Shown: positions 35,994 to 45,986, counted from the stretch's first letter. The stretch is 64,000 bases of DNA from Rhizobium altiplani (GCF_001542405.1 NZ_LNCD01000049.1:17793-81792); one strand, 5' to 3'. The notes: generated by a model from the sequence alone, not told the origin. Numbers and translations are program-made.

Positions 35994-36866
35994 ATGGCCG
36001 GAGACGTCAACAACGCCATTCTGACGGAGCTGCGCCGGCTCACAGATGCGATCGATCGGTTGGCGGGGCCGCCGCCCGCATTGAACGACTGGAACGCGGC
36101 CGACTGCTTCGTCTGGTCCCCTGCCCGTCAGCATCTTCAGCCGGTTGCACGGCCGAACCGCGTGGCGCTGAAGCTCATCCGCGGTGTCGACCACGTGCGC
36201 GATATCCTGCACGAGAATACGGTGCGCTTCGCCGAAGGCTTTCCGGCCAACAACGTTCTTCTCTGGGGTGCGCGCGGCATGGGCAAGTCGTCGCTGGTCA
36301 AGGCTGTTCACGAGGATGTGCGGCGCGAGAGCGGCGTGTCGCTAAAGCTGGTGGAAGTGCATCGCGAGGATATTGCGAGCCTCCCGACGCTGCTCGATCT
36401 TCTCAAGGACACGCCGCACCGTGTCATCGTCTTCTGCGACGACCTTTCGTTCGACCATGATGACACGGCCTACAAATCGCTCAAGGCAGCCCTTGATGGC
36501 GGCGTGGAAGGTCGACCGGACAACGTCCTGTTCTATGCGACCTCGAACCGGCGCCACCTGCTTCCGCGCCACATGATGGAGAACGAGCAGTCGACGGCGA
36601 TCAATCCTTCGGAGGCGGTCGAGGAAAAGGTTTCGCTGTCCGACCGGTTCGGCCTTTGGCTGGGTTTTCACAAATGCAGCCAGGACGACTATCTAACGAT
36701 GATCGACGGCTATGCCGACCACTTCAGGCTGCCAATCGATCGCGAGAAGATGCATGCGGAGGCGCTAGAATGGGCCACGACGCGTGGCGCACGTTCGGGC
36801 CGTGTTGCCTGGCAGTACATTCAGGATCTCGCCGGTCGGATGCGCATCGCACTCGACCGTGCATAA
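35994..36866 (+). CDS. AAA-type ATPase of the DUF815 family
   Basis: 290 residues from MAGDVNN, preceded by AGGAGGAAGG. The Walker A motif is WGARGMGKSS at about 83-92, and Walker B is IVFCDDLSF. The sensor region YATSNRRHLLPR and the C-terminal ATTRGARSGRVAWQYIQDLAGR complete the DUF815 pattern. The family is widespread in proteobacteria but uncharacterised. It is the only plus-strand gene in a 20-kb block of minus-strand genes and ends at a terminator shared with the convergent LysM gene. Confidence 0.88.
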   Translation: MAGDVNNAILTELRRLTDAIDRLAGPPPALNDWNAADCFVWSPARQHLQPVARPNRVALKLIRGVDHVRDILHENTVRFAEGFPANNVLLWGARGMGKSSLVKAVHEDVRRESGVSLKLVEVHREDIASLPTLLDLLKDTPHRVIVFCDDLSFDHDDTAYKSLKAALDGGVEGRPDNVLFYATSNRRHLLPRHMMENEQSTAINPSEAVEEKVSLSDRFGLWLGFHKCSQDDYLTMIDGYADHFRLPIDREKMHAEALEWATTRGARSGRVAWQYIQDLAGRMRIALDRA

Positions 36867-36870
36867 TGAC

Positions 36871-36897
36871 AAAAGCCCGGCTTGAGGCCGGGCTTTT
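36871..36897. terminator. bidirectional intrinsic terminator
   Basis: AAAAGCCCGGC / GCCGGGCTTTT, an 11-bp stem with loop TTGAG and T runs on both strands. It serves the ATPase gene on the plus strand and the LysM/LytM gene on the minus strand. Confidence 0.93.
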
Positions 36898-36918
36898 GAG
36901 CATCCTCGGACGCAATAC

Positions 36919-38472
36919 CTATTCGAGGAAGGTAATCGGGTTGACCGGCGTCGCGTCCTTCCGAACTTCGAAATGGACCTGCGGCTGCTTGACGTTGCCG
37001 CTCATGCCGGAGACGGCGACCGTCTGGCCGCGCTGGATCTTCTGGCCGCGGGCAACACTCAAGGTATCGGCGTTGCCGTAGACGGTGACCGTACCATCGT
37101 CGTGGCGGACGAGGACCGTATTGCCGAGTTCCTTCAGGCCGTTGCCAGCATAGATGACCACGCCGTTTTCGGCCGCCTTGATCGGCGTACCTTGGGGCAC
37201 GGAAATGTCGATGCCGTCGTTGCGGCTGCCGTTGACGTTGGCGCCGTAGGCGGCAATGACAGCTCCACGAACCGGCCAGCGATACTTGCCGATGCCGGTA
37301 GCCTCGGGTGCGGCGGATGCCACTTCCTTCTTGGCAGCCTCATCAACCGTCTCGGTGGCGACAGGAGCCTTGTAGGTTGCCGGCTGCGCGGCAGCAGTCG
37401 ACGTTGCGGAGGCGGGCTCGGCGACTGGCTTCGGCTCTGCCTTTGCCGGAATGGAAGCCGTCTTCATGCCATCCTGAGAACCACCCGGAAGACTAAGCTC
37501 CTGACCGATGCGAATAGAACCGGCCGACAGGTTATTGGCGGCCTTCAGATCGTCGATGCTGGTGCCCGTCGCCTTGGCGATCTTGGCGAGCGAGTCACCC
37601 GGCTTGACGACGTAGGTGCCGCCGGCGCCCTTTGGCCCCTTGCCTGCACCGGCCGCAAGTTTGTTGGACGGATCGGCATTTGCGACTGACTTGTCACGGG
37701 CGGAGTTCGCACCCGGAACGACCGCAACGTTCTGTTCCTGCTGCTTGTTCGGTTGCGGCAGATGCCCACCCTTGGAGAGGTCGGCGCTTTGGGCGGCTGC
37801 CTTTGCTGCATTGCCTCCATTGAATGTCGGGATTAGGATGATCTGGCCCGGCTTGGCGGCGGCGGCCGCCTTGAAGCCGTTGACGCGAAGGATCTCCTTC
37901 TCCGGCACACCGTAGCGGTTGGCGAGTGTCGTGATGCTTTCACCCGGGCGAAGTGTGACGGACGGCGCATTGGTTGCCGACCAGCCGGAAACCTTGGGGT
38001 TCGTGCCGGTGACGATCGCGTCTGCCTTCGGTGGAACGAGAATGGGCGCCGACTTCTTCGGAGCAGTGGCGGCAGGGAATGGCTGGGCGAGTGCGACTTG
38101 CCTTTCACGGGATGGCGCTGCCGGTGCAACGGCGGAGGGAGCCGCGAGTTCGGAGCGCTGGACGGAAACAGGTGCCGAGGCCATGCGGGCGCTGGAGGCG
38201 CCATAAGCGGGCTGCGCGGGATAAGGCTGGCTCGTTGCCTGGCTACTTGGCGCGTAGCCGCCCTGTGCCAAATCCGCCTGCGGCACCGGATCGGCCTGCA
38301 TACCTCTGCGAGGGATTGAGTTGGTCGTCATCTGGTCCTGACCGGATGACGAGAAGAGACCACCGAAACGTGTCACATCGGAACTGCAACCCGTTGCCGC
38401 ACTCGCCAGCAAAGCCGCTATCAGGACATTACCGGCAGACTTGCCCACTCTTGGCGAAAGACTGAAACGCAT
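36919..38472 (-). CDS. lipoprotein with two LysM domains and a degenerate LytM (M23) domain, NlpD-like
   Basis: 517 residues from MRFSLSP. The signal ends in an ATGC lipobox (about residue 29). LysM 1 is near 170-215 (LRPGESITTLANRYGVPEKEILRVNGF) and LysM 2 near 285-330 (VVKPGDSLAKIAKATGTSIDDLKAANNL). The C-terminal M23 fold has NDGIDIS where active enzymes have HxGxD, and YGNAD where they have YxH, so the zinc site is incomplete. Degenerate LytM proteins such as NlpD and EnvC activate amidases during division rather than cut peptidoglycan. Long Ala/Pro linkers join the domains. It lies next to pcm and surE, the usual nlpD context. Confidence 0.88.
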   Translation of the reverse strand: MRFSLSPRVGKSAGNVLIAALLASAATGCSSDVTRFGGLFSSSGQDQMTTNSIPRRGMQADPVPQADLAQGGYAPSSQATSQPYPAQPAYGASSARMASAPVSVQRSELAAPSAVAPAAPSRERQVALAQPFPAATAPKKSAPILVPPKADAIVTGTNPKVSGWSATNAPSVTLRPGESITTLANRYGVPEKEILRVNGFKAAAAAKPGQIILIPTFNGGNAAKAAAQSADLSKGGHLPQPNKQQEQNVAVVPGANSARDKSVANADPSNKLAAGAGKGPKGAGGTYVVKPGDSLAKIAKATGTSIDDLKAANNLSAGSIRIGQELSLPGGSQDGMKTASIPAKAEPKPVAEPASATSTAAAQPATYKAPVATETVDEAAKKEVASAAPEATGIGKYRWPVRGAVIAAYGANVNGSRNDGIDISVPQGTPIKAAENGVVIYAGNGLKELGNTVLVRHDDGTVTVYGNADTLSVARGQKIQRGQTVAVSGMSGNVKQPQVHFEVRKDATPVNPITFLE

Positions 38473-38609
38473 GACTCGACCCACTGATTAACGCAACCAT
38501 TTGTGGGTTTATTAAAGCGCGTTAGTATTACCACGCGGTTAAGGTGCCGGAATCCGCGAGATTTTTTTGAGGGATTGCTAACCATAGCAACGCTTGCGAG
38601 CCAGTCGCC

Positions 38610-39263
38610 CTAGAGTTGAGATGCGAGACGAGGGACGATCGGAAGATAGGGTGTGTCGAACAGCTCCTCGCGCTCGAAGCGGCTGCCCGTTTTCGTGAGC
38701 CGCACGAGGCGACACTCGTTGTCGGAAATCATCAATGGAGCGATCATCGAACCGCCGGAAACGAGTTGGTCGGTGTAGAACCGTGGCATCGAATTGAACG
38801 CAGCGGTTACGACGATACGGTCGAAGGTCCCCTCTCCCTGCAGACCGGCACTGCCGTCAGCCTGGCGGATGATGACGTTTCGCAGTCCGAGCGAGTCTAT
38901 GCGGCGCTGCGCATTCGTCGTCAGTGTCTTGTAGCGGTCGATCGTCAGCACGCGCTCGGCCATGCGAGCCATGACGGCGGTCATGAAGCCGCTGCCGGTG
39001 CCGACCTCGAGCACGCGTTGCCCGGGTTTGATTTTCAGGTGATGAAGGATCCTGACCGCGAGATCGACGCCCTCGATGAAGGAGCCGCATTCGATCGGGA
39101 TCGTGCGGCTCGAATAGGCCTGCTCGGCAAACTGTGCCGGCACGAACAGCGACCGCGGCGTCTGCTCGACTGCTGTCAGCAGGTCCAGATCGGACACGCC
39201 TTCGGCTCGCAGCCTCAAGACGAGCGCCGCAAAACCTTCCTTCTCCACCAACCGTGCCGTCAA
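38610..39263 (-). CDS. pcm: protein-L-isoaspartate O-methyltransferase
   Basis: 217 residues. The PIMT pattern is clear: SLFVPAQFAEQAYSSRTIPIECGSF, SAM motif I VLEVGTGSGFMTAVMA, and DRIVVTAAFNSMPRFYTDQLVSGGSMIAP. The enzyme repairs isoaspartyl damage in proteins. It follows surE with a 6-bp gap, as in many proteobacteria (surE-pcm-nlpD). A second, divergent PIMT-family gene is at 60794. Confidence 0.93.
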   Translation of the reverse strand: MTARLVEKEGFAALVLRLRAEGVSDLDLLTAVEQTPRSLFVPAQFAEQAYSSRTIPIECGSFIEGVDLAVRILHHLKIKPGQRVLEVGTGSGFMTAVMARMAERVLTIDRYKTLTTNAQRRIDSLGLRNVIIRQADGSAGLQGEGTFDRIVVTAAFNSMPRFYTDQLVSGGSMIAPLMISDNECRLVRLTKTGSRFEREELFDTPYLPIVPRLASQL

Positions 39264-39269
39264 AATAGT

Positions 39270-40037
39270 CTACTCCGTACCCGAAAGCGCCCGCGCGACG
39301 CGGTCCTGTACGGAATAATCAGTCAGATCCAGTTTCAAAGGCGTTACCGAAATCTTGCGGCTTCTCAGGGCGTGAATATCCGTGCCTGCGACGAAGGCGC
39401 CGGCGCGTTCTCCAAACCGGAGCCAGTAATAGGGCAGGCCGCGCCCGTCGGAACGGGCATCGACCTGCAGGTTGAAGGCAAGCCGCCCTTGTGCCGTCAC
39501 TTCCACGCCCTCGACCTCTTCCGGCCGGCAATTCGGAAAGTTCAGGTTCAGGAAGGTGCCGTCAGGCAGGTCGAGCGATATGAGCTTGTCGAGAAGTGCC
39601 GGCGCATGCGCCTCGCAGACCTCCCAGGGGACCACCCTTGCCCCGTCTTGGTGCAGATAGGCTTGGCTCAACGCAAAGGAGCGGACACCCTGCAGCGTGC
39701 CCTCGATCGCCCCGGCGACGGTGCCCGAATAGGTCACATCATCGGCGACGTTAGAGCCTGAATTGACGCCCGAGAGCACCAGGTCGGGCTTGACGTCCAT
39801 AACCTGCTTGACGCCCATGATGACGCAATCGGTCGGAGTTCCGCGCAGCGCGAAATGCTTGTCGGAAATCTTCCGAAGCCGCAACGGCTCGGAAAGACTC
39901 AGCGAATGCGCAAGGCCGCTCTGGTCCGTCTCCGGCGCAACAATCCAGACATCATCGGACAGCGTCCGCGCAATCCGCTCCAGCACCGCGAGGCCTTCCG
40001 CGTGAATGCCGTCGTCGTTGGTGAGCAGAATGCGCAT
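39270..40037 (-). CDS. surE: 5'-nucleotidase SurE
   Basis: 255 residues beginning [16 protein letters not shown], with the metal-binding NDDG at 7-10. Further on are [16 protein letters not shown], the GTPTDCV loop and [25 protein letters not shown], all SurE signatures. It dephosphorylates nucleoside monophosphates and exopolyphosphate under stress. It lies 4 bp after serS and 6 bp before pcm, so it is in the middle of an operon. Confidence 0.96.
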   Translation of the reverse strand: MRILLTNDDGIHAEGLAVLERIARTLSDDVWIVAPETDQSGLAHSLSLSEPLRLRKISDKHFALRGTPTDCVIMGVKQVMDVKPDLVLSGVNSGSNVADDVTYSGTVAGAIEGTLQGVRSFALSQAYLHQDGARVVPWEVCEAHAPALLDKLISLDLPDGTFLNLNFPNCRPEEVEGVEVTAQGRLAFNLQVDARSDGRGLPYYWLRFGERAGAFVAGTDIHALRSRKISVTPLKLDLTDYSVQDRVARALSGTE

Positions 40038-40041
40038 CGGC

Positions 40042-41325
40042 TCAGGCCGCCCGTTCGATCTTCGTCAAACCGCCCATGTATGGCAGCAGAACATCGGGAA
40101 CGGTCACGGAACCATCCTCGTTCAGGTAGTTCTCCAGAACAGCAATCAGGCAGCGGCCGACCGCCGTGCCGGAACCGTTCAGCGTGTGGACGAACTTCGT
40201 CGCCTTGTCTTCCTTGCCGCGATAGCGCGCATTCATGCGACGCGCCTGGAAATCGCCGCAGACCGAGCAGGACGAGATTTCACGATAGGTGTTCTGGCCG
40301 GGCAGCCAAACCTCGAGGTCGTAGGTCTTGCGCGAACCGAAGCCCATGTCGCCGGTGCAGAGCGTCATCGTGCGGAAATGCAAGCCGAGGCGCTTCAGCA
40401 CCTCTTCGGCGCAAGCGGTCATACGCTCGTGCTCGGCAAGCGAACTCTCGGCATCGGTGATCGAGACGAGCTCGCACTTCCAGAACTGATGCTGGCGCAG
40501 CATACCGCGCGTGTCGCGTCCGGCAGAGCCTGCCTCCGATCGGAAGGACGGGGTCAGCGCGGTGAAGCGAAGCGGCAGTTTCTCCTGGTCGAGGATTTCG
40601 CCCGAGACGAGATTGGTGAGCGTCACCTCGGCGGTTGGGATCAACCAGCGGCCATCCGTGGTCTTGAACAGGTCCTCCGCAAACTTTGGCAGCTGGCCGG
40701 TGCCGAACATGGCATCGTCACGAACCATCAGCGGCGAGCTGACTTCGGTATAGCCGTGCTCGCGCGTATGCAGGTCGATCATGAACTGACCGAGCGCACG
40801 CTCCAGCCGCGCCAGCGGGCCGGTCAGCACGGTAAAGCGCGATCCCGAGAGCTTCGCAGCCCGTTCGAAGTCCATGTAGCCGAGCGCTTCGCCGATTTCG
40901 AAGTGTTCCTTCGGCGTATGATTCCAGCGGGGCTTTTCGCCGACGACTCGGGCAACGGAATTGTCGTGCTCGTCCTTGCCAACCGGCACGTCATCGTGCG
41001 GGATGTTCGGAATGCGCGACAGCGCATCGTTCAGTTCGTCCGTCGCCTGCCGCTCGCCCTCTTCCGCGGCCGGAAGCAGCGACTTCAAGTCGGCTACTTC
41101 GGCCTTCAGCTTTTCAGCAAGTCCATTGTTTTTCTGGGCCATCGCAGCGCCGATCTCCTTGGAGGCGGCATTGCGGCGGGACAGCATGTCCTGGACGCTT
41201 TGGATGGCCGAACGGCGCTTTTCGTCGATCGCAATCAGGTTTTCGGACAAAGGCTCGGCACCACGCTTGGCAAGTGCCGCATCGAGGGCTTCGGGATTCT
41301 CACGGATCCATTTTATATCGAGCAT
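40042..41325 (-). CDS. serS: seryl-tRNA synthetase
   Basis: 427 residues. The N-terminal coiled-coil arm (about 30-105) is followed by the class II core. Visible are motif 2 in [25 protein letters not shown], the serine-specific TAEVTLTNL loop, and motif 3 in [19 protein letters not shown]. It charges tRNA-Ser and the selenocysteine tRNA. The start [15 protein letters not shown] is the family N-terminus. Confidence 0.97.
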   Translation of the reverse strand: MLDIKWIRENPEALDAALAKRGAEPLSENLIAIDEKRRSAIQSVQDMLSRRNAASKEIGAAMAQKNNGLAEKLKAEVADLKSLLPAAEEGERQATDELNDALSRIPNIPHDDVPVGKDEHDNSVARVVGEKPRWNHTPKEHFEIGEALGYMDFERAAKLSGSRFTVLTGPLARLERALGQFMIDLHTREHGYTEVSSPLMVRDDAMFGTGQLPKFAEDLFKTTDGRWLIPTAEVTLTNLVSGEILDQEKLPLRFTALTPSFRSEAGSAGRDTRGMLRQHQFWKCELVSITDAESSLAEHERMTACAEEVLKRLGLHFRTMTLCTGDMGFGSRKTYDLEVWLPGQNTYREISSCSVCGDFQARRMNARYRGKEDKATKFVHTLNGSGTAVGRCLIAVLENYLNEDGSVTVPDVLLPYMGGLTKIERAA

Positions 41326-41415
41326 CGTCGTTCCAGGTCGTTGTAAAAAGATAACCCGGCCAAAGCCCGGCTAGGCCTCGACCGGATGCTTGGAAGCGCT
41401 CATTGAGGGAAATCG

Positions 41416-42243
41416 TCAGACGTTGTCCGTCTTGGCAACGTCCGTGTTTCCTTCAGCCTCTTCGACCGCCTCGCGGGCACGCTGGCGCTCCACGAGTCGC
41501 GCCGCGTAGATGGAAATCTCGTAGAGAAGGATGGTCGGCAGTGCAAGGCCGATCTGGGACATCGGATCGGGCGGCGTCAGCACCGCTGCCACGATAAAAG
41601 CGAGCACGATCGCGAACTTGCGCTTCTCGGCCAGCCAATCGGAAGTCAGCAGCCCAACACGGGCGAGCAGCGTGGTGATGACAGGAAGCTGGAAGACCAG
41701 GCCGAACGAAAACACCAGCGTCATGATCAGGCTGAGGTACTCAGAGACCTTCGGAAGCAGCGAGATCGCGACATCGCCCTCACCCGGCGCCTGCTGCATG
41801 GTCAGGAAGAACCACATGACCATCGGCGTAAAGAAGAAATAGACGAGCGAAGCACCCATCAGAAACAGGACCGGCGACGCAATCAGAAACGGCAGGAAGG
41901 CCGCGCGCTCGTTCTTGTAGAGGCCAGGGGCGACGAATTTGTAGATCTGCGCCGCGATAATCGGAAAGGCGATGACCAGGCCGCCGAACATGGCGACCTT
42001 TACCTGCGTGAAGAAGAACTCCTGCGGCGCGGTGTATATGAGCTGCGCCTTGGACACGTCTAGATGCGCCCAGGTCACCGCCCACTTGTATGGATAGACG
42101 AGCACATTGAAGAGATGCTTGGCGAATATGAAGCAGGCGATGAACGCGACGAAAAACGCACCGATCGACCAGATCAGCCGCGTACGCAACTCCATCAGGT
42201 GTTCGATCAGTGGCTGCGGCTTGTCTTCGATTTCACCGCTCAT
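41416..42243 (-). CDS. tatC: twin-arginine translocase subunit TatC
   Basis: 275 residues with six predicted membrane helices. The N-terminal signature PLIEHLMELRTRLIWS and the periplasmic-loop FFFTQVKVAMFGGLVIAFPIIAAQIYKFVAPGLYKNER identify TatC. It recognises twin-arginine signal peptides with TatB. Its ATG overlaps the tatB stop by 4 bp, giving tight coupling. The charged C-terminus ends EGNTDVAKTDNV. Confidence 0.97.
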   Translation of the reverse strand: MSGEIEDKPQPLIEHLMELRTRLIWSIGAFFVAFIACFIFAKHLFNVLVYPYKWAVTWAHLDVSKAQLIYTAPQEFFFTQVKVAMFGGLVIAFPIIAAQIYKFVAPGLYKNERAAFLPFLIASPVLFLMGASLVYFFFTPMVMWFFLTMQQAPGEGDVAISLLPKVSEYLSLIMTLVFSFGLVFQLPVITTLLARVGLLTSDWLAEKRKFAIVLAFIVAAVLTPPDPMSQIGLALPTILLYEISIYAARLVERQRAREAVEEAEGNTDVAKTDNV

Positions 42244-42857
42244 GCGTCGTCCTTCTTCTTCTTTGCTGCCGTCTTCTTCGGAGCGGCTGTGGCGGCAACT
42301 GCCGCAGGCTTCTTGGCGGCCGCTGTCTTCGTCGAAGTCCGCTTGGGCTTTCCGACCGGAGCAGCAACCGCGGCAGGCGCAGGCTCCGCCTTGGCGCGCG
42401 GTTTATGGGCCGCCTTCGGCTTTTCCTGGGCTGCCGCATTTTCCACGCCTGCTGCAACAGGCGCCGGTGCTACGACCGGCGGCGTCTCTGGCAGGCTCAT
42501 CGACGGCTCAGGAACCGATACGGCAGCCGGCGGAACTTCGGTCTTGTTATCGACCGTCGTCGCCTTCTGCAGGTCAGCCTTGATTTCGTTGCCCATCTGG
42601 CGAAGCGGGTTCATTGCTTCGCGCAAGGTGTTGACGGGGTTCAGCTTCTGCGCATCAGTCAGCGTCTGGCGAACTTCGTCCAGATCCGCTTCACGCAGGG
42701 CCTCGTCGAACTGGGCACGAAACTCACCGGCGACCTTACGAGCGCGCTGCGTCATCTTGCCGAACGCACGAAGCATCGGCGGCAAGTCCTTGGGACCAAC
42801 CACCACGATCAATACGACCGCGATGACAAGCAGCTCGGTCCAGCCAATATCGAACAT
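42240..42857 (-). CDS. tatB: twin-arginine translocase subunit TatB
   Basis: 205 residues. The membrane helix and amphipathic helix are MFDIGWTELLVIAVVLIVVVGPKDLPPMLRAFGKM. The long C-terminal tail is rich in Ala, Pro and Lys (AAAPKKTAAKKKKDDA at the end) and longer than in enteric TatB, which is typical of rhizobia. It forms the receptor complex with TatC, which overlaps it by 4 bp downstream. Confidence 0.95.
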   Translation of the reverse strand: MFDIGWTELLVIAVVLIVVVGPKDLPPMLRAFGKMTQRARKVAGEFRAQFDEALREADLDEVRQTLTDAQKLNPVNTLREAMNPLRQMGNEIKADLQKATTVDNKTEVPPAAVSVPEPSMSLPETPPVVAPAPVAAGVENAAAQEKPKAAHKPRAKAEPAPAAVAAPVGKPKRTSTKTAAAKKPAAVAATAAPKKTAAKKKKDDA

Positions 42858-42906
42858 TCAAGGCTCCTGAACGGGAAACGTGGGGGCTACGTTGCCCGGA
42901 AGTGGC

Positions 42907-43104
42907 TTACTTCGTCTCGTCGGCCTTGTGATCGACGGTCTTGGCAGTCGTGGACTCAGGCGCGTCTTCGTCGTTCATGCCCTTCTTGAAGCTCTTGATA
43001 CCCTTGGCGACATCACCCATCAGCTCCGGAATCTTGCCGCGACCGAACAACAAAAGCACGATGACCAGAACGATCAGCCAGTGCCACATGCTAAAAGAAC
43101 CCAT
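42907..43104 (-). CDS. tatA: twin-arginine translocase subunit TatA
   Basis: 65 residues. The short N-terminal helix [21 protein letters not shown], the [22 protein letters not shown] amphipathic helix and an acidic tail are standard TatA. It oligomerises to form the pore of the twin-arginine pathway. It is the first gene of tatABC, 49 bp upstream of tatB. Confidence 0.96.
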   Translation of the reverse strand: MGSFSMWHWLIVLVIVLLLFGRGKIPELMGDVAKGIKSFKKGMNDEDAPESTTAKTVDHKADETK

Positions 43105-43289
43105 TACGCTAACTCCCTGTTGCGATGTTTCCAGATGTAAGAGCTTCCTACACCAATTCCAACATCAAAGTTCCCCTTGGATTGTCGCTTAATGTCACGG
43201 GATCGCCCTCTGTGACAAGAGAATACACATCCGAAAAACTATGATCGGCATTGTTTTCGCGATGCGTGGCGGAACCAAGACAAATCCGA

Positions 43290-44006
43290 TTAGTCTTCGG
43301 ACCCGCCGCCCGGTGCAAGCAGGCCGAGTTCCTCAAGATCGAGTTGCGTTATTGGATCTTCGTCCTCGGTCAACTCGTCGCTCATCATAGGCGATGGTAC
43401 ATTGAAATTGGCCGGTATGCGACCGGAGAGCAGCCCTGCCCCCTTCAACTCTTCAAGCCCCGGCAGGTCGCGGAGTTCTTCCAGGCCGAAGTGATCGAGG
43501 AAATCGCGGGTGGTGCCGAGCGTGACAGGCCGGCCCGGCGTGCGCCTGCGGCCGCGAAACCGAACCCAACCCGCCTCCATCAGCACGTCGATTGTGCCGC
43601 GAGAGGTCTGCACGCCCCTGATGTCCTCGATTTCGGCGCGTGTCACCGGCTGATGATAGGCAATGATCGCCAATACTTCCAGGGCCGCGCGCGAGAGCTT
43701 CTTCGTTTCGTTCTCGTCGCGCCGGATGACGAAAGAGAGATCAGCGGCCGTTCGAAACGCCCACGCATCGTCTACCTGGACGAGGTTGACGCCGCGATGG
43801 GCATATTGCTCCTTCAGGCGCAACATGATGGCGCGGACGTTGAACGTGCGAGGCAAGCGATCTGCGATGAAGCTTTCGGAAACGGGCTGGGCGGACGCAA
43901 AGACCAGTGCCTCGGCGATGCGCTCTGCCTCGGTCTCCGCACGAACCTCGTCGTCTGAATCTTCCACCATTGCGCTATCGATGTGTTCGTCTTCCAGATC
44001 GGTCAC
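43290..44006 (-). CDS. scpB: segregation and condensation protein ScpB
   Basis: 238 residues from a GTG at 44006 that overlaps the scpA stop (GTGA). The paired winged-helix region reads AERIAEALVFASAQPVSESFIADRL, LSRAALEVLAIIAYHQPVTRAEIEDIRGV and GRRRTPGRPVTLGTT. ScpB dimerises and joins ScpA on the SMC complex to organise the chromosome. Sequence upstream of the GTG in the same frame is scpA shadow. An acidic C-terminal tail (DELTEDEDPITQLDLEELG) is present. Confidence 0.93.
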   Translation of the reverse strand: MTDLEDEHIDSAMVEDSDDEVRAETEAERIAEALVFASAQPVSESFIADRLPRTFNVRAIMLRLKEQYAHRGVNLVQVDDAWAFRTAADLSFVIRRDENETKKLSRAALEVLAIIAYHQPVTRAEIEDIRGVQTSRGTIDVLMEAGWVRFRGRRRTPGRPVTLGTTRDFLDHFGLEELRDLPGLEELKGAGLLSGRIPANFNVPSPMMSDELTEDEDPITQLDLEELGLLAPGGGSED

Positions 44007-44863
44007 GCCGGTCGCTCCTGTTCGACGACCTGCAGCGTCGCATGCTTGGGGCCCCGCCGCATGTAGAGGGGCCGGAAGGCTCCATCCTGCCGGATTTCGA
44101 GTTTGCCTTCGCGGACCAGCTCCAGCGAAGCCGCGAACGCACTGGCAATCGCCGTGACCCTGTCTTCCGGAGACGACATGTAATGCAACAGATAGGATTC
44201 GAGTGCAGTCCACTCGCTGACCTCGCCGAAAATGCGGGTCAGAAGCTCGCGGGCGTCCGTCAGCGACCAGACGTTGCGGCGCGCGATGGTGACCTGCGTC
44301 ACGGCCTGACGCTGCCTGAGCGACGCGTAGGCCGTCAGCAGATCATAGAGGCTTGCATCATATGCGGACTGATGCCTGTCCGGGATGTGCTCTGGGGCGC
44401 CGCGAGCGAAGATATCCCGTCCGAGGCGGTTGCGATTGACAAGACCGCTCGCGGCCTCGCGCATCGCTTCGAGGCGTTTCAGGCGGAAGGCGAGCGTCGC
44501 CGCCATCTCCTCGCCGGAAGGCCCGTCGTCCTTGGCCTGCTGCGGGATCAGCAGACGCGATTTCAGGTAGGCAAGCCAAGCGGCCATCACGAGATAGTCG
44601 GCAGCAAGCTCTATCCGTATCCGCCGCGCGCTTTCGATGAACTGCAGATATTGCTCCGCCAGCGCAAGAACGGAGATGCGGGACAGATCGACCTTCTGAT
44701 TACGGGCGAGATAGAGCAAGAGGTCGAGGGGACCTTCGAAGCCGGCAACGTCGATCAGCAGGGCCGGATCGGAGGTCGCGCGCTCAGCACCGCTCTCCTG
44801 CCACAGCTTGTCCATCGGCGTAGCCGCCGTCTGTGGCCGTTCCGTGCCCTTGGTCGTCGTCAC
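44003..44863 (-). CDS. scpA: segregation and condensation protein ScpA
   Basis: About 286 residues from a GTG at 44863; a TTG at 44884 directly after the nagZ stop is the alternative. The kleisin N-terminus FEGPLDLLLYLARNQKVDLSRISVLALAEQYLQFI and the C-terminal winged helix (RVTAIASAFAASLELVREGKLEIRQDGAFRPLYM) are clear. ScpA bridges the SMC heads with ScpB. It is in an operon with nagZ upstream and scpB downstream, an arrangement conserved in alphaproteobacteria. Confidence 0.93.
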   Translation of the reverse strand: MTTTKGTERPQTAATPMDKLWQESGAERATSDPALLIDVAGFEGPLDLLLYLARNQKVDLSRISVLALAEQYLQFIESARRIRIELAADYLVMAAWLAYLKSRLLIPQQAKDDGPSGEEMAATLAFRLKRLEAMREAASGLVNRNRLGRDIFARGAPEHIPDRHQSAYDASLYDLLTAYASLRQRQAVTQVTIARRNVWSLTDARELLTRIFGEVSEWTALESYLLHYMSSPEDRVTAIASAFAASLELVREGKLEIRQDGAFRPLYMRRGPKHATLQVVEQERPA

Positions 44864-44884
44864 CCTGCCCTGTTCCTTTCGCAA

Positions 44885-45898
44885 TCAGACCGTTGCAAAC
44901 ATCGCATCGAATTCGGCCCGAAGCGAGGCCTCGTCGGCCTTGTCAGCTGTCGGGAAGCCATTCAGCACCGCTTCTGCCCGCAAAAGCGACTGGCCTTGCA
45001 AGACCGGTACGTTTGCGACCACCTGCTGCATTTCGTCCATGTGGCCATTGCAATGCAACACGATATCACATCCACCGCCGATGATGTTGGCGGCGCGCTC
45101 ACCGATCGTACCAGCAAGCGCGTTCATCGACGTATCATCGGAAAGCAACAGTCCTTTGAAGCCGATATGGTCGCGGATGACGCCGTCAATGACCTTGCGT
45201 GAGGTCGTTGCCGGACGCTCCGAGTCGATGGCCGCAAAGACAACATGACACGTCATCGCCATCAATTCGTTCTTCATGGCAATGAACGGCGGGAAATCGT
45301 GCGCCTCGAGTTCCGTGCGCGAGACGGTGACAACCGGCAGTTCGTGATGTGAATCCCCAAAGCCGCGCCCGTGGCCAGGCATGTGCTTCATCACAGGTAG
45401 AAGGCCACCCGCCTTCAAACCGTCGGCAGCGGCACGCCCCATGGCCGTCACAGTTGCTGGATCACCGCCATAGGCGCGATTGCCGATCACGTTGCTGCTG
45501 CCTTCCACCGGCACGTCCAGAACCGGCAGGCAATCAACGTTGATCCCGAGGCCCGAAAGATCGAAGGCGTGCAGCCGCGACATCAGCCATGCGGCTCGCA
45601 GGCCCTTTTCACTGTCCTGCCGATAGATATCACCAAGCTGTTGCCCCGACGGATAATGCTGGAAGATTGGCGGCCGGATACGCTGGACGCGTCCACCTTC
45701 CTGGTCGATCAGGACCGGCGCGTGCCAACCGACGGCGACTCGCATTTCCGCGACGAGGTCACTGATCTGTTGCGGCTCGGAGATATTGCGCCCGAACAGA
45801 ATGAAGCCCCAGGGGCGCTCGGCGTTGAAAAACGCCTTTTCATCGGGAGTGAGGGATAGGCCGCTACAGCCAAGGATCATTGCTTTTGATTCGGTCAT
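44885..45898 (-). CDS. nagZ: beta-N-acetylhexosaminidase NagZ
   Basis: 337 residues from MTESKAM at 45898. It is a GH3 fold with GFILFGRNI, LIDQEGGRVQRI, the signature KHMPGHGRGFGDSHHELPVV (His-Asp catalytic pair) and the nucleophile region LLLSDDTSMNAL. It releases GlcNAc from muropeptides in the cytoplasm during cell-wall recycling, a step tied to beta-lactamase induction in other bacteria. It is directly followed by scpA. Confidence 0.95.
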   Translation of the reverse strand: MTESKAMILGCSGLSLTPDEKAFFNAERPWGFILFGRNISEPQQISDLVAEMRVAVGWHAPVLIDQEGGRVQRIRPPIFQHYPSGQQLGDIYRQDSEKGLRAAWLMSRLHAFDLSGLGINVDCLPVLDVPVEGSSNVIGNRAYGGDPATVTAMGRAAADGLKAGGLLPVMKHMPGHGRGFGDSHHELPVVTVSRTELEAHDFPPFIAMKNELMAMTCHVVFAAIDSERPATTSRKVIDGVIRDHIGFKGLLLSDDTSMNALAGTIGERAANIIGGGCDIVLHCNGHMDEMQQVVANVPVLQGQSLLRAEAVLNGFPTADKADEASLRAEFDAMFATV

Positions 45899-45951
45899 AC
45901 CCGAATCATAGAGGTGCCTTGCGGAATTACGAGCCGCGTCAATCGGCATTC

Positions 45952-45986
45952 ACAAAAAAAGCGGCGGACCAGAGGCCCGCCGCTTT
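45952..45986 (-). terminator. intrinsic terminator of the SPOR-protein gene
   Basis: AAAGCGGCGG / CCGCCGCTTT stem with a T7 run on the minus strand. It separates the SPOR gene from nagZ, so nagZ-scpAB form a separate unit unless there is read-through. Confidence 0.9.
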
